Origin: Bacillus sp. FJAT-25509
Lineage (GTDB): Bacteria > Bacillota > Bacilli > Bacillales > Bacillaceae_G
DNA length: 53,365 bases
Assembly: GCF_001420605.1 (NCBI RefSeq)
Contig: NZ_LJIZ01000028.1
Location: forward strand, 1-53,365
Reading direction: 5' to 3'
A program made the position numbers and the translations under genes. This document shows, in pieces, positions 30,409 through 40,528 of the stretch. The notes under the pieces are model-generated. The model saw only the letters and a list, made by a program, of their open reading frames with translations. It did not search any database and was not told the origin of the DNA. The stretch's first letter is position 1. Every line of letters starts with the position of its first letter.

Positions 30409-30972
30409 TTATTTTTTATTATATTGATTCATTACATCCACGAAAGAATGCTTTAAAAAATATTCACATGCATCTGCGGCTCTTTTTACACCATCAACTA
30501 CTTCCGCAATTTCTTCTTCAAAGAAGTTTGATAATACATGATTTACGACACTCATTCCATTTGACGGACGATCTACTCCAATTCGAACACGTTGGAATTC
30601 CTGTGTTCCTAAATGCTGAATTAATGACTTTATACCATTATGACCCCCAGCACTTCCTTTTGTACGTAGACGTAGCTTTCCGGTTGGAATATCCATTTCA
30701 TCATATAGTACGACAAGATCTTCTAAATCAATATTAAAATAATCCATAAACGGTCTTACACATTCACCTGACAAGTTCATATATGTTAAAGGTTTTAATA
30801 AGAAAACTTTTTCTCCGTTCACAATTCCTGAAGTATAAATACCATTAAATTTTTGTTGGGTTAATGAAATGCCCCATCGGTGAGCCAATTCATCGATCGC
30901 AATGAAACCAATATTGTGTCGCGTTCTTTCATACTCTCTACCCGGGTTGCCTAATCCTACAAACAACTTCAT
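30409..30972 (-). CDS. pth: Peptidyl-tRNA hydrolase (SpoVC)
   Basis: It releases peptides from tRNA that dropped off the ribosome. The 187-residue protein starts [20 protein letters not shown] with the catalytic His in [38 protein letters not shown] and [11 protein letters not shown] are the conserved substrate-binding parts. The start is the ATG with GGAGG eight bases upstream; the 17 open codons further upstream run towards the prs terminator and are not coding. B. subtilis has ctc between prs and this gene; here it is missing. Confidence 0.97.
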   Translation of the reverse strand: MKLFVGLGNPGREYERTRHNIGFIAIDELAHRWGISLTQQKFNGIYTSGIVNGEKVFLLKPLTYMNLSGECVRPFMDYFNIDLEDLVVLYDEMDIPTGKLRLRTKGSAGGHNGIKSLIQHLGTQEFQRVRIGVDRPSNGMSVVNHVLSNFFEEEIAEVVDGVKRAADACEYFLKHSFVDVMNQYNKK

Positions 30973-31007
30973 TTTATTATCCTCCATTCTAACCTTGGTT
31001 ATATTAC

Positions 31008-31037
31008 GAAAAGACGTAACCACTTCTGGTTACGTCC
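31008..31037 (-). terminator. Intrinsic terminator of prs
   Basis: A perfect 10-bp GC-balanced stem GACGTAACCA / TGGTTACGTC with a 4-nt loop, followed by TTTT on the minus strand. It lies between prs and pth, 37 bp past the prs stop. Confidence 0.88.
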
Positions 31038-31073
31038 TCTTATAAGTTTTAAAGCAAAGATGTAATTTTTATA

Positions 31074-32027
31074 TTAATCAAATAAAGTACTTACTGATTG
31101 CTCTTCATATACACGAATAATCGCTTCACCTAATAGGCCAGCAACTGATAATTCAACAAGTTTATCAGTCTTTTTATCTTCAGTAAGACAAATTGAATTT
31201 GTTACAACTAATTCTTTAATACAAGAGTTTTCAATACGATCAATTGCCGGTCCAGACAATACAGGGTGTGTACAACATGCATATACTTCTTTTGCACCGT
31301 GCTCTACTAATGCATTAGCAGCAAGCGTAATTGTACCAGCTGTATCAATAATATCATCAATTAAGATAGCCGTTTTACCTTCAATATTACCGATGATGTT
31401 CATAACTTCAGAAACATTTGGTTTTGGACGACGTTTATCAATGATAGCAATCGGAGCTTTTAGACGATCTGCCATTTTACGTGCTCTTGTTACTCCACCA
31501 TGGTCAGGAGAAACAATTACGATATCTTCAAGCTGTTTTTTTCTAAAGTAATCTGAAAGGATAGGTACACCTAATAAATGATCAATCGGAATATCAAAGA
31601 ATCCTTGAATTTGTGGTGCATGTAAATCAAGTGTAATCACTCGAGTTGAACCAGCAGTTTCAAGAAGGTTTGCAACTAACTTAGATGTAATTGGCTCACG
31701 TGAACGAGCTTTTCGATCTTGACGAGCGTAGCCGTAATAAGGAATTACAATATTAATTGTTTTTGCAGATGCACGTTTTAAAGCATCAATCATAATTAAT
31801 AATTCCATAATACTTTCGTTTACAGGGAAACTTGTTGATTGAATGATAAATACATCACAACCACGGATACTTTCCTCTATGTTAATTTGCACTTCTCCAT
31901 CGCTAAAACGAGAAACCGAGCATTTACCAAGCTCTACACCAATGTGTTTTGCAATTTCTTCAGCTAATTTAGGATTCGAGTTTAGAGTAAATACTTTTAA
32001 ATGCTTGTCTGGATAATGATTAGGCAT
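31074..32027 (-). CDS. prs: Ribose-phosphate pyrophosphokinase (PRPP synthetase)
   Basis: It makes PRPP from ribose 5-phosphate and ATP, feeding purine, pyrimidine, histidine and tryptophan synthesis and the salvage by hpt. The 317-residue protein shows [18 protein letters not shown], the [11 protein letters not shown] catalytic loop, [11 protein letters not shown] and the PRPP-binding [15 protein letters not shown] start. It is 44 bp after glmU and shares its transcript, as in B. subtilis. Confidence 0.98.
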   Translation of the reverse strand: MPNHYPDKHLKVFTLNSNPKLAEEIAKHIGVELGKCSVSRFSDGEVQINIEESIRGCDVFIIQSTSFPVNESIMELLIMIDALKRASAKTINIVIPYYGYARQDRKARSREPITSKLVANLLETAGSTRVITLDLHAPQIQGFFDIPIDHLLGVPILSDYFRKKQLEDIVIVSPDHGGVTRARKMADRLKAPIAIIDKRRPKPNVSEVMNIIGNIEGKTAILIDDIIDTAGTITLAANALVEHGAKEVYACCTHPVLSGPAIDRIENSCIKELVVTNSICLTEDKKTDKLVELSVAGLLGEAIIRVYEEQSVSTLFD

Positions 32028-32071
32028 GTTTCGTGTACCCTCCGCTTTTTTTCTTTTCTTTTTATCTATAA

Positions 32072-33430
32072 TTAATTTTTATAGTAACCTTCTTTGTTCA
32101 CTTGTCTTGCTCTTGCAATTGCTAGTGAATCTTCTGGAACTTCATCTGTAATTGTTGAACCAGCTGCAATGTATGAACCTTTTTTCACAGTTACAGGTGC
32201 AATTAAATTTGAATTACAACCAACAAAGACATTGTCCTCAATCGTTGTTTTAAACTTGTTTTTACCGTCATAATTCACAGTGATTGAGCCACAACCAAGA
32301 TTAACACCTTGACCGATTTCCGCATCACCAATATAGCTTAAATGAGATGCTTTACTTCCGTTACCAAAAGTAACTTTCTTAGTTTCAACAAAATTTCCAA
32401 TTCGAACTTCATCACCTAATGTTGACGCCGGACGAATGTGAGCAAATGGTCCAACTGAAGTTGAATGACCAATTTTACTTTCATGTACAACCGATTGTTT
32501 AATAACTGTATCATTACCAATTTCACTATCAATAATTTCAGTATTTGGGCCAATTGTACTACCCGTTCCAATTATACTATTTCCATAGATCATTGTACCA
32601 GGGTAAATAATTGTATCCGAACCAATTTTTGCATCTGCAGAGATGTATGTGCTATTTGAATCAATAATCGTTACACCGTTCAACATATGCTTTTTGTTTA
32701 TATTTTTGCGCATGATTGATTCTGCAATAGATAATGCATATCGATCATTTACACCTAATGTTTCATCGAAATTTGCTGTTTTATATGCAGCTACTATTTC
32801 GCCTTTTGCTTTTAGTATCTCAATAACATCTGGTAAGTAGTACTCACCTTGAGCGTTATTATTATTTACTTCGTTTAATGCTTCAAATAATGCTTTATTA
32901 TCAAAGCAATATGTACCTGTATTTATTTCTTGAACTGTTAGCTCTTCTGGACTTGCATCCTTATGCTCAACAATTTTTAATACAGACCCATTTTCGCCCC
33001 TAATTATTCTACCATAACCAGTTGAATCCTCAAGATGAGCTGTTAAAATTGTAGCTTTTGCCTGTAATCTTTCATGCTCATCGAATAAAGCTTGAATTGT
33101 CTCTGGTGAAATTAAAGGAGTGTCGCCACAGATTACTAAAGTAGTTCCTTCTTTATCTTTTAACATTGGCGCTGCTTGAATAACAGCATGTGCAGTACCT
33201 AATTGCTCAGCTTGTAGAGCATATTCGCTATGATCACCTATTTGTGTTTTAACTAATTCCGCTCCGTGACCTACAACGGTTACAATATTTTGTACACCAA
33301 CTGATATTACGTGGTCTACAACATGTTGAACCATAGGCTTCCCACAAACAGGGTGTAGTACTTTATATAATTTTGATTTCATTCTAGTACCTTTTCCTGC
33401 AGCTAGAACAATCGCATATTTATTTGACAT
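32072..33430 (-). CDS. glmU: Bifunctional GlmU: UDP-GlcNAc pyrophosphorylase / glucosamine-1-phosphate acetyltransferase
   Basis: It makes UDP-N-acetylglucosamine, the entry to peptidoglycan and teichoic acid. The N-terminal uridylyltransferase domain starts [23 protein letters not shown]; the C-terminal acetyltransferase is a left-handed beta-helix (about 250-450) with hexapeptide repeats such as [12 protein letters not shown] and [20 protein letters not shown]. The second ATG is chosen because GGAGG lies six bases upstream; the first ATG, two codons earlier, touches the Shine-Dalgarno. 452 residues. Confidence 0.97.
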   Translation of the reverse strand: MSNKYAIVLAAGKGTRMKSKLYKVLHPVCGKPMVQHVVDHVISVGVQNIVTVVGHGAELVKTQIGDHSEYALQAEQLGTAHAVIQAAPMLKDKEGTTLVICGDTPLISPETIQALFDEHERLQAKATILTAHLEDSTGYGRIIRGENGSVLKIVEHKDASPEELTVQEINTGTYCFDNKALFEALNEVNNNNAQGEYYLPDVIEILKAKGEIVAAYKTANFDETLGVNDRYALSIAESIMRKNINKKHMLNGVTIIDSNSTYISADAKIGSDTIIYPGTMIYGNSIIGTGSTIGPNTEIIDSEIGNDTVIKQSVVHESKIGHSTSVGPFAHIRPASTLGDEVRIGNFVETKKVTFGNGSKASHLSYIGDAEIGQGVNLGCGSITVNYDGKNKFKTTIEDNVFVGCNSNLIAPVTVKKGSYIAAGSTITDEVPEDSLAIARARQVNKEGYYKN

Positions 33431-33514
33431 AGTCATCCTCCATCAATCTAAATACCTATACCTGGTAGCTCAAAATGCTAATTTTAATATTTTTCCACAA
33501 AATACATCCATTTT

Positions 33515-33523
33515 ATTATACCA
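33515..33523 (-). promoter_or_regulatory. Extended -10 promoter of glmU-prs
   Basis: TGGTATAAT on the minus strand is a perfect extended -10. It lies immediately after the spoVG terminator T-run, 85 bp upstream of glmU. No clear -35 is seen; the matching position falls inside the terminator stem. Confidence 0.55.
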
Positions 33524-33560
33524 TAAAAAAAGAACCCATTATACATTAATGGGTTCTTTT
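33523..33560 (-). terminator. Intrinsic terminator of spoVG
   Basis: A perfect 14-bp stem AAAAGAACCCATTA / TAATGGGTTCTTTT (33528-33560, 5-nt loop) is followed by T on the minus strand, 12 bp after the spoVG stop. Confidence 0.93.
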
Positions 33561-33571
33561 TGGTCATATTT

Positions 33572-33862
33572 TTAAGAAGCACCTGCTTCTTCAAAGTCTT
33601 CTTCTAACTCACCTACACGGTGATATTCAGCTAGTACAGAATCCTGTATTTTGCTACGAGTTGAAGAGTTAATCGGATGAGCGATATCACGGAACTCTCC
33701 ATCCGGAGTACGTTTACTTGGCATTGCTACAAATAAACCGTTATTACCATCGATTACGCGAATATCATGAACAACAAATTCATGATCTAATGTAATTGAT
33801 GCAATAGCTCTCATACGACCCTCCGTGTTTACGCGGCGTAGTCTTACGTCTGTCACTTCCAT
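33572..33862 (-). CDS. spoVG: Septation/sporulation regulator SpoVG
   Basis: A small nucleic-acid-binding protein that blocks premature asymmetric septation and affects cortex and capsule genes. The 96-residue sequence is nearly identical to B. subtilis Spo[58 protein letters not shown]. Start at the ATG preceded by AAAGGTGGTGA, giving MEVTDVRL; seven further upstream codons are open but lack a start signal. A sigma-H-type promoter and its own terminator make it monocistronic. Confidence 0.98.
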   Translation of the reverse strand: MEVTDVRLRRVNTEGRMRAIASITLDHEFVVHDIRVIDGNNGLFVAMPSKRTPDGEFRDIAHPINSSTRSKIQDSVLAEYHRVGELEEDFEEAGAS

Positions 33863-33903
33863 CTTGTTCACCACCTTTATCAACTTAAACCATAATTAGT
33901 AAG

Positions 33904-33928
33904 TTTCAACAATTATCAGTAATTTCCT
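33904..33928 (-). promoter_or_regulatory. Sigma-H promoter of spoVG
   Basis: AGGAAAT (33922-33928) and GTTGAAA (33904-33910) with an 11-bp spacer match the sigma-H consensus (RnAGGAWWW n11-12 RnnGAAT) at all but one position. An AT-rich stretch lies upstream, as at the B. subtilis spoVG promoter. Confidence 0.68.
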
Positions 33929-34035
33929 TCTTTTTGGAAATTTTTTTATTTAAATTATTTAATTTTTACAAAAGTTTATTAAATAGAGGCCTCAATCTAT
34001 TTATCGGAATTTTTTAATTGAATTTCAGTGAAAAA

Positions 34036-34067
34036 AAAAAAAAACCTGAAAAAATTTCAAGTTTTTT
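34036..34067 (-). terminator. Terminator-like hairpin downstream of the dyad repeat
   Basis: A-rich flank, then CCTGAAAAAATTTCAAG and a T-run. The 15-base core CCTGAAAAAATTTCA is the same as in the ridA terminator at 34741-34755. On the minus strand it could end a transcript crossing the repeat; no gene for it to serve is visible. Confidence 0.45.
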
Positions 34068-34129
34068 CATGCTGTTGGAAACAACCTTGTCAATTAATTA
34101 TCAAATTTTCGTAAAGGGAGTTTAGTGAT

Positions 34130-34254
34130 GTTGATTTCCACTACGGGGTGCTCGCTTTCCATGGGGCGAGACCTGAGCCTCCTCGGCGAGCCTGCGGGGT
34201 CTCAGCCTTTCCGCATATCCCATAGGAGTCGAGCACCCCTTCGTTCCAATCAAC
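34130..34254. repeat. 125-bp GC-rich intergenic dyad repeat
   Basis: The ends are inverted repeats: GTTGATT...GGGGTGCTCG at the left and CGAGCACCCC...AATCAAC at the right. Inside are further pairs, GAGACC / GGTCTC and a CTCGGCGAG hairpin. The GC content is far above the flanks, so the element folds back on itself along its whole length. Elements of this type (GGTGCTCGCTTTCC...GAGCCTCCTCGGC...GGGGTCTCAGCC) recur between genes in Bacillaceae genomes by my recollection. No coding potential. Confidence 0.7.
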
Positions 34255-34731
34255 TTATTCATCAAAAAAAGTCTGCAATAAAAATCTAATCTAATAGCCC
34301 TTTACTTAGCGTGAACTAACAGTTGTTTATTAATCAGTTTTTGGGTCAATCAATATCAAACATTTTAATAAACTATCGATTGAACTTGTTTTTCTAAAAA
34401 TTAGCCTTAATATTTTTAACTTCTCAAGAATAAACAATTAACCCCCCTCAAACATATTAAGATTTAGAATCGTTATTAGATCGTAAAAAATGAATTCTAT
34501 TATCAATAAGATTCACTTAATATCCTTTATATTTAAGGTTTTTAAAAGAATAAGTATTTAAAGGAGAAAACAAGAAAACTGCAAGTAGGTCAAGATTCAT
34601 TAAGAAAAAGAGTAAAAAATAAAAAAGTTGCATTAATAAATGTTCAACATAATACCAACGATATTCACAACTGCTTAACTTTCACTTATTTTTCTATTTT
34701 CTAATATTGACTACGTAATATATCCAAACAA

Positions 34732-34761
34732 TAAAAAAAACCTGAAAAAATTTCAGGTTTT
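34732..34761 (-). terminator. Intrinsic terminator of ridA
   Basis: AAAACCTGAAA / TTTCAGGTTTT forms a stem with a 3-nt loop, with a T-run on the minus strand (34730-34740 read as T). It begins a few bases after the ridA stop. Confidence 0.87.
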
Positions 34762-34765
34762 GGGC

Positions 34766-35137
34766 TTATATAACTGCGATACATTCGATCTCTACTAATA
34801 CGTCCTTAGGTAGTCTTGCAACTTCCACACAGCTTCTTGCAGGTTTGTGTCCATTGAAAAACTCTTCATAAATAGCATTAAAGTCAACAAAAGTTGTTAA
34901 ATCTTTTAAAAATACAGTTGTTTTAATAACTTTTGATAAGTCTGTTCCAGCTTCTTCTAGCACTGCCTTAAGGTTTGCAAACACTTGCTTTGTTTGTTCC
35001 TCAATTCCACCTTCTACAATATTTCCTTCTACAGTTAATGGAATTTGTCCAGAAGTGTATAATAATCCGTTAGCGATTATCGCTTGAGAATATGGTCCAA
35101 TTGCCTTTGGTGCATGATCAGTATGAATTAATTGCAT
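34766..35137 (-). CDS. ridA: Enamine/imine deaminase RidA (YabJ)
   Basis: It hydrolyses reactive 2-aminoacrylate-type enamines made by PLP enzymes; in B. subtilis yabJ is also tied to purine control through its place after purR. The 123-residue RidA/YjgF sequence shows [25 protein letters not shown], the catalytic-site arginine in [25 protein letters not shown], and YEEFF. ATG start. It follows purR by 51 bp and is followed by a terminator. Confidence 0.96.
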   Translation of the reverse strand: MQLIHTDHAPKAIGPYSQAIIANGLLYTSGQIPLTVEGNIVEGGIEEQTKQVFANLKAVLEEAGTDLSKVIKTTVFLKDLTTFVDFNAIYEEFFNGHKPARSCVEVARLPKDVLVEIECIAVI

Positions 35138-35188
35138 TATGTATCTTCCCCTTCTTCATTATATACAAGTAGCTTATTTATCTAACGA

Positions 35189-36031
35189 CTATAAGCTTTC
35201 AGTTTTAATAAATGATTCTTCTTGGAAATTGCCTCTTTCAACTCGAATAAGCTGTTCTCTTTCATTTACCTCAGATAGCTTTACAAGTGATATATAATCT
35301 TCAACTAATCTTTCTTCAATATTTACTGCCTCAACTAATACACCAATTCCCGCAACATTTGCTTGAAATTCCTTAAGCAAATTTTTCATACCAGTAACCG
35401 TTCCACCAGCTTTCATGAAATCATCGATAATTAAAACATTTGAACCTGCCTCGATGCTTCTTTTTGCCAATGACATTGTTTGTATACGTTTTGAAGAACC
35501 AGATACGTAGTTAATACTTACTGTTGACCCTTCCGTTACCTTGTTATCTTGACGAACAATTACAACTGGTACATTTAAAAAGTTTGCAACAGCATACGCT
35601 AAAGGAATTCCCTTCGTTGCGATTGTCATAACAATATCTATTTTTTGATTACTGAATATAGATGCAAACATACGGCCTACACTATTAACATAGTTAGGAT
35701 TGCTTAATATATCAGTCATATATAAGTATCCACCAGGCAACACTCGGTCTGGTTTTTGAAGTAAATCACATAATTCTTCAATTACTGTATTTACTTCTTG
35801 ATTACTAATACTAGGAATATACTTTACACCACCAGCTGCTCCTGGCACAGTCAATAGTGTCCCAATTCCTTGCTGTTCGAACGTCTGTTTTATAATACCT
35901 AAATCTTCACTTACTGATGATTTAGCAGACGCATATAAATCAGCAAAAAATGTTAATGATACTAATTGTTGTGGATGATGCAACAAATAGTGTGTCATAC
36001 CTACAAGACGAGAGCTTCTTCTAATTTTCAT
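35189..36031 (-). CDS. purR: Purine operon repressor PurR
   Basis: It represses purine synthesis and transport genes; PRPP releases it from DNA. An N-terminal winged helix (MKIRRSSRLVGMTHYLLHHP) is followed by a phosphoribosyltransferase-like domain with the PRPP motif VLIIDDFMKAGGT and the conserved DNKVTEGSTVSINYVSGSSKRI. Start at the ATG after GAGGTG, giving MKIRRSS as in B. subtilis (280 residues). A PurBox-like inverted repeat lies just upstream, suggesting autoregulation. Its effector PRPP comes from prs in the same window. Confidence 0.97.
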   Translation of the reverse strand: MKIRRSSRLVGMTHYLLHHPQQLVSLTFFADLYASAKSSVSEDLGIIKQTFEQQGIGTLLTVPGAAGGVKYIPSISNQEVNTVIEELCDLLQKPDRVLPGGYLYMTDILSNPNYVNSVGRMFASIFSNQKIDIVMTIATKGIPLAYAVANFLNVPVVIVRQDNKVTEGSTVSINYVSGSSKRIQTMSLAKRSIEAGSNVLIIDDFMKAGGTVTGMKNLLKEFQANVAGIGVLVEAVNIEERLVEDYISLVKLSEVNEREQLIRVERGNFQEESFIKTESL

Positions 36032-36046
36032 GCAGCACCTCAAATC

Positions 36047-36082
36047 ACGAATATTTTATAAAAATTTTATAATAATATTCGT
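36047..36082 (-). promoter_or_regulatory. PurBox-like inverted repeat upstream of purR
   Basis: ACGAATATT (36047-36055) and AATATTCGT (36074-36082) are perfect inverted copies separated by 18 bp, with the CGAA/TTCG cores that define Bacillus PurBox pairs (usual spacing 16-17). It lies between the ispE stop and the purR start. The same dyad could act as an RNA hairpin. Confidence 0.55.
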
Positions 36083-36084
36083 TT

Positions 36085-36954
36085 TTAATCAAGTTTTTCC
36101 CTTTCACCTAACATCCGAACGGCGTATACTTGATCGCAGAAACCTTTTAGTCCGTTATAAACACGATTCATCCTAGAATCATGGCGAACTAATCCAAATA
36201 CTGTTGGACCACTTCCGCTCATTAAAACGGCATCAGCACCAAAACGTTTCATTTGATCCTTAATCATTGCAACTTCAGGGTGTAATTGCAATGTAACTGA
36301 TTCTAATACATTTCCTAATGACAGACAAATATCGTCGTAATTTTTATTCGAAATGGCATTTACCATACGATTTACATCAGGATGTTGAACATTATCTAAT
36401 TTAAGCTTTTGATAAACAGTTGCTGTTGAAACGCCTTGTGTCGGTTTCGCTAAAATAACCCAACAAGGTGGGGGTGTATCGATATGTTCAATCTTTTCAC
36501 CACGACCTGTAGCTATAGCTGTTCCTCCATAAACACAAAATGATACGTCCGACCCGATTTTAGAACCAATTACCGCTAATTCATCTAACGAACAATTTAA
36601 ATTCCAAAGCTTATTTAGACCTCTTAGTACTGCCGCTGCATCTGAACTACCTCCAGCTAAACCAGCAGCTACAGGAATATTTTTTGTAATAAAAATATGC
36701 GCTCCTAATTTAACTCCGAACATTTCTTTTAGTAGCATCGCAGCCTGATAAGCTAAATTGCGTTGATCATCAGGTACGTACCGATTATGTGATGTAACGA
36801 CAATTTTATCTTCTTGAATAAGCTCTAATTCAATTCGATCGGCTAAATCGATTGTTGTCATGATCATTTTTACATCATGATAACCGTCGTCTCTTTTCCC
36901 TACTACGTCTAATGAAAGATTTATTTTCGCAGGAGCCTTCACCATTAATTTCAC
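36085..36954 (-). CDS. ispE: 4-diphosphocytidyl-2-C-methyl-D-erythritol kinase
   Basis: A GHMP-family kinase of the MEP isoprenoid pathway. [22 protein letters not shown] at the N-terminus and the glycine-rich ATP loop [15 protein letters not shown] (about residues 95-110) identify it; [12 protein letters not shown] is the C-terminal GHMP motif. The start is uncertain: GTG at 36954 has AAGGTG six bases upstream (289 residues), a GTG three codons earlier overlaps that site, and an ATG three codons later is too far from it. Confidence 0.95.
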   Translation of the reverse strand: MKLMVKAPAKINLSLDVVGKRDDGYHDVKMIMTTIDLADRIELELIQEDKIVVTSHNRYVPDDQRNLAYQAAMLLKEMFGVKLGAHIFITKNIPVAAGLAGGSSDAAAVLRGLNKLWNLNCSLDELAVIGSKIGSDVSFCVYGGTAIATGRGEKIEHIDTPPPCWVILAKPTQGVSTATVYQKLKLDNVQHPDVNRMVNAISNKNYDDICLSLGNVLESVTLQLHPEVAMIKDQMKRFGADAVLMSGSGPTVFGLVRHDSRMNRVYNGLKGFCDQVYAVRMLGEREKLD

Positions 36955-37073
36955 TATTCTCACCTTCTTATGAACACTTACTTTTTTGCTATTGTATCAT
37001 AATTAACTCATAAGAAAAATGTAACCCAATGAAAGTAAGCTAGAACAGTAAATTTTCTTTTAAGAAGATTCAC

Positions 37074-37100
37074 AAAAACCGAAGCATTTTGCTTCGGTTT
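37074..37100 (-). terminator. Intrinsic terminator of sspF
   Basis: An 11-bp perfect stem AAACCGAAGCA / TGCTTCGGTTT with a 3-nt loop is followed by TTTTT on the minus strand, 39 bp past the sspF stop. Confidence 0.92.
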
Positions 37101-37138
37101 GATGTGTAGACAAATTCGCTTGTCGAAGTGAAGATTGT

Positions 37139-37321
37139 TTATTGTTGCTTATTAGATAATTGTAACTCAGCTAATTCGATTGCCCTTTTAACCATGTTGC
37201 CGGCATCTTTCGCTCGGATGCCTCCCCAGCCTTCTTTTTGAACGACGTCATAGAAACCAAGATCTTTTGCAAGTTCTTCTTTAAAGCCCTGTGACATGAT
37301 ACCTTTTTTTCTTCTACCCAA
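37139..37321 (-). CDS. sspF: Small acid-soluble spore protein of the SspF type
   Basis: An alpha/beta-type SASP-family protein, expected to bind DNA in the forespore. The 60-residue sequence reads [20 protein letters not shown], then [19 protein letters not shown] and [13 protein letters not shown], closely matching B. subtilis SspF. The start is a TTG giving [10 protein letters not shown]: it has AAAGGGGG nine to ten bases upstream. Another TTG three codons earlier directly touches the Shine-Dalgarno, and an internal ATG nine codons later lacks one. Located between veg and ispE, with its own terminator. Confidence 0.92.
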   Translation of the reverse strand: MGRRKKGIMSQGFKEELAKDLGFYDVVQKEGWGGIRAKDAGNMVKRAIELAELQLSNKQQ

Positions 37322-37415
37322 AAAAAGCAACCCCCTTTTTCCACTTCGACATGATTAGTATGTGTATATCTGTTAAATTTCATGAATAATAAAAAGAAAA
37401 GGACAGTAGAAAATT

Positions 37416-37685
37416 CTACTGCCCATTCGCCATTAGTCCACTTGTATGGTCATCACAGAAAAACAATTCAACTGTTTCTGTTAAAATATCTGCATAACTA
37501 AAAGATAAGCGTTCAAATGTGTTCTCTTCTTGATCTAATTGTACTACGAATATGGATGGATATGTTTCTGCTAATACACCGGAACGTTCCACAGTCTTTC
37601 TACGGCCGCTGTTTGCTTTCAATGTAAGTCGTTTTCCAACATGACTATCTAAAGTATCCTTTATTTCAGATAATTTTTTTGCCAT
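37416..37685 (-). CDS. veg: Veg protein
   Basis: A small, highly expressed protein of Bacilli, linked in B. subtilis to biofilm formation and spore germination; molecular function unclear. The 89-residue sequence has the family core [39 protein letters not shown] and [12 protein letters not shown]. The start is the ATG with AGGTGG six bases upstream, giving [10 protein letters not shown]. Two strong sigma-A promoters in tandem precede it, which agrees with the very high expression known for veg. Confidence 0.95.
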   Translation of the reverse strand: MAKKLSEIKDTLDSHVGKRLTLKANSGRRKTVERSGVLAETYPSIFVVQLDQEENTFERLSFSYADILTETVELFFCDDHTSGLMANGQ

Positions 37686-37707
37686 TTCATACCACCTCAC
37701 TATGACA

Positions 37708-37736
37708 AGTATACCATCTTATGTAAACTAAGTCAA
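37708..37736 (-). promoter_or_regulatory. Proximal sigma-A promoter of veg
   Basis: -35 TTGACT (37731-37736) and -10 TATACT (37708-37713) with 17-bp spacing on the minus strand. The expected start is only about 15 bp upstream of the veg ATG, so the leader would be very short. Confidence 0.55.
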
Positions 37737-37746
37737 AAAAGATAAA

Positions 37747-37776
37747 ATTATACCAACGATACAGGTTACCTGTCAA
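37747..37776 (-). promoter_or_regulatory. Distal sigma-A promoter of veg, with a palindrome in the spacer
   Basis: Perfect -35 TTGACA (37771-37776) and perfect -10 TATAAT (37747-37752) with an 18-bp spacer on the minus strand. A 13-bp perfect palindrome ACAGGTTACCTGT (37761-37773) overlaps the -35 and the spacer and could be an operator. Confidence 0.75.
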
Positions 37777-37833
37777 TATTTTTTTGCAACACCCGATTAT
37801 TATTTGTGAAAATCAGAAAATTTATGTATGAAA

Positions 37834-37887
37834 ATAAAAAAAAGATTTTCTACAAACGAGTTCTCTCGTTAATGTAGAAAATCTTTT
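37834..37887 (-). terminator. Intrinsic terminator of yabG
   Basis: A long stem (AAAGATTTTCTACA and ACGAG paired with CTCGT and TGTAGAAAATCTTT, loop TTCT) is followed by T on the minus strand. It begins directly after the yabG stop. Confidence 0.92.
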
Positions 37888-37889
37888 CC

Positions 37890-38768
37890 TTATTCCTCTT
37901 CCATCGATTGGAAAGGTAGCCCTGTTCTTAAAATTCCTTTTGTTTCTACTCCGCCTAGTCCTTTTTCACCTGTAATTGTATTACGAACTACTTCATAAAC
38001 ATTTACTCGATCCATAAATGATGTGAAGCTTATCTTCCCAACTACATAAACGGGATCTAAAGCATGTATGTTTACCCTCGTTGGTGAGCTGGCAAAGTTT
38101 GCTCCCGCACGTATAATCGCTTCAAAGTGAGATTGACATGCCCCAGCAAAAATAACAAGGTGGTCTAAAGATGGAACCTTTTTTCTCGCTTCTTTTACAG
38201 CTTCGACAAAATATCTTGAATGTCTGTAAGCTTCTAAATCAGTAACGACCCCTTTTGCCTTTGTGTATGCATCATGACCAGTAATAACTAGTATATCGGG
38301 GCGATAATGATCTAAATAATAACCAATTTTCGTTGGTAATTCTGTTTCCTTACAATAGATTCCCTCAACGGGAACACCCATCTTATTATACATTTCAAGA
38401 CATTTTTTTAAATAAATTGGATCTCCATCGATGTGAAGAACCCGACCTGGTATTTGAAAAAGATTTACATCTGTTCTAAATCCATTCGTTGCTTGAAATC
38501 TTCTTTTTTCTTTTTGCTCCATAGCTTCCCTTTTAAATAGTTTGTAGTTTTCCTCAATTTGAACAGATGATCTCTTACCTTTTTCTCGATACTCTGATTC
38601 AATGATTACTCGCAGGTCGGATAAAGGCGCATCAGCAATTAAACGAAAATCGTCACCATATAAAACAGCAATGACTTCATCCCCGATTTGTTTTACCTCC
38701 ACTACTCGAAAAACTAGGTCATATTTATAAGATGCTCTTTCTACTATATCCCCTACATTAATATTCAC
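37890..38768 (-). CDS. yabG: Sporulation-specific protease YabG
   Basis: A coat-associated cysteine-type protease made late in the mother cell (sigma-K in B. subtilis) that processes coat proteins such as SpoIVA and SafA. The 292-residue protein has the N-terminal SH3-like segment GDIVERASYKYDLVFRVVEVK and the peptidase U57 core with RVLHIDGDPIYLKKCLEMY, DILVITGHDAY and LVIFAGACQSHFEAI, which includes the conserved His and Cys. GTG start with GGAGGGG seven bases upstream. A near-match to a sigma-K -10 (CATACATAA) lies about 80 bp upstream without a clear -35. Confidence 0.95.
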   Translation of the reverse strand: MNINVGDIVERASYKYDLVFRVVEVKQIGDEVIAVLYGDDFRLIADAPLSDLRVIIESEYREKGKRSSVQIEENYKLFKREAMEQKEKRRFQATNGFRTDVNLFQIPGRVLHIDGDPIYLKKCLEMYNKMGVPVEGIYCKETELPTKIGYYLDHYRPDILVITGHDAYTKAKGVVTDLEAYRHSRYFVEAVKEARKKVPSLDHLVIFAGACQSHFEAIIRAGANFASSPTRVNIHALDPVYVVGKISFTSFMDRVNVYEVVRNTITGEKGLGGVETKGILRTGLPFQSMEEE

Positions 38769-38903
38769 ATGCCTTCCCCTCCAAAATTGCTTAAGTACAC
38801 TACGAGTTCGCTCTCTTTTCTTAGATTATGTATGGACAAAAAAAAGGGTGAAAAGAAGGTTTATTGAACTTTTGTAGGGCATCGGAACTAAAATGAGGCA
38901 GCA

Positions 38904-38954
38904 AATAAAAAAGATGATTACAAACTAGTTAGTAAATTAGTTTATAATCATCTT
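38904..38954 (-). terminator. Intrinsic terminator of rsmA
   Basis: AAGATGATTACAAACTA (38911-38927) pairs with TAGTTTATAATCATCTT (38938-38954), one mismatch in 17, followed by a T-run on the minus strand. It lies directly past the rsmA stop. Confidence 0.9.
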
Positions 38955-38958
38955 TTTG

Positions 38959-40388
<1,430 letters not shown>

Positions 40389-40465
40389 TTGTTCCTCCAA
40401 CCAATACAAGTATATGTAATCATACCATAAGGATAATAAAACTTCATACTCTCTTAAAAGTAGTA

Positions 40466-40498
40466 TAAAAAAAAGCAGAAGGACTTATCCTTCTACTT
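40466..40498 (-). terminator. Intrinsic terminator of the yabE-like gene
   Basis: An AGTAGAAGGA / TCCTTCTGCT stem (one mismatch, loop of 4) is followed by eight T on the minus strand, about 30 bp after the stop of the yabE-like gene. Confidence 0.92.
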
Positions 40499-40528
40499 TC
40501 ATTCAAACAACGATCTATTTTAAAAATA

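Larger units (their letters stand above)
33863..34765. other. Long non-coding gap between spoVG and ridA
   Basis: The 903-bp gap, the largest in the window, holds the spoVG promoter, a hairpin at 34036-34067, a 125-bp dyad repeat at 34130-34254 and the ridA terminator at 34732-34761. Between 34255 and 34731 the sequence is AT-rich, and no open frame with a ribosome binding site or known RNA gene is seen. In B. subtilis spoVG and ridA (yabJ) lie closer together. Confidence 0.7.

Noticed and set aside
37171-37383. 70-codon frame overlapping sspF in another frame
   Set aside because: It lacks conservation, while the sspF frame matches the SASP family along its whole length and has the ribosome binding site.
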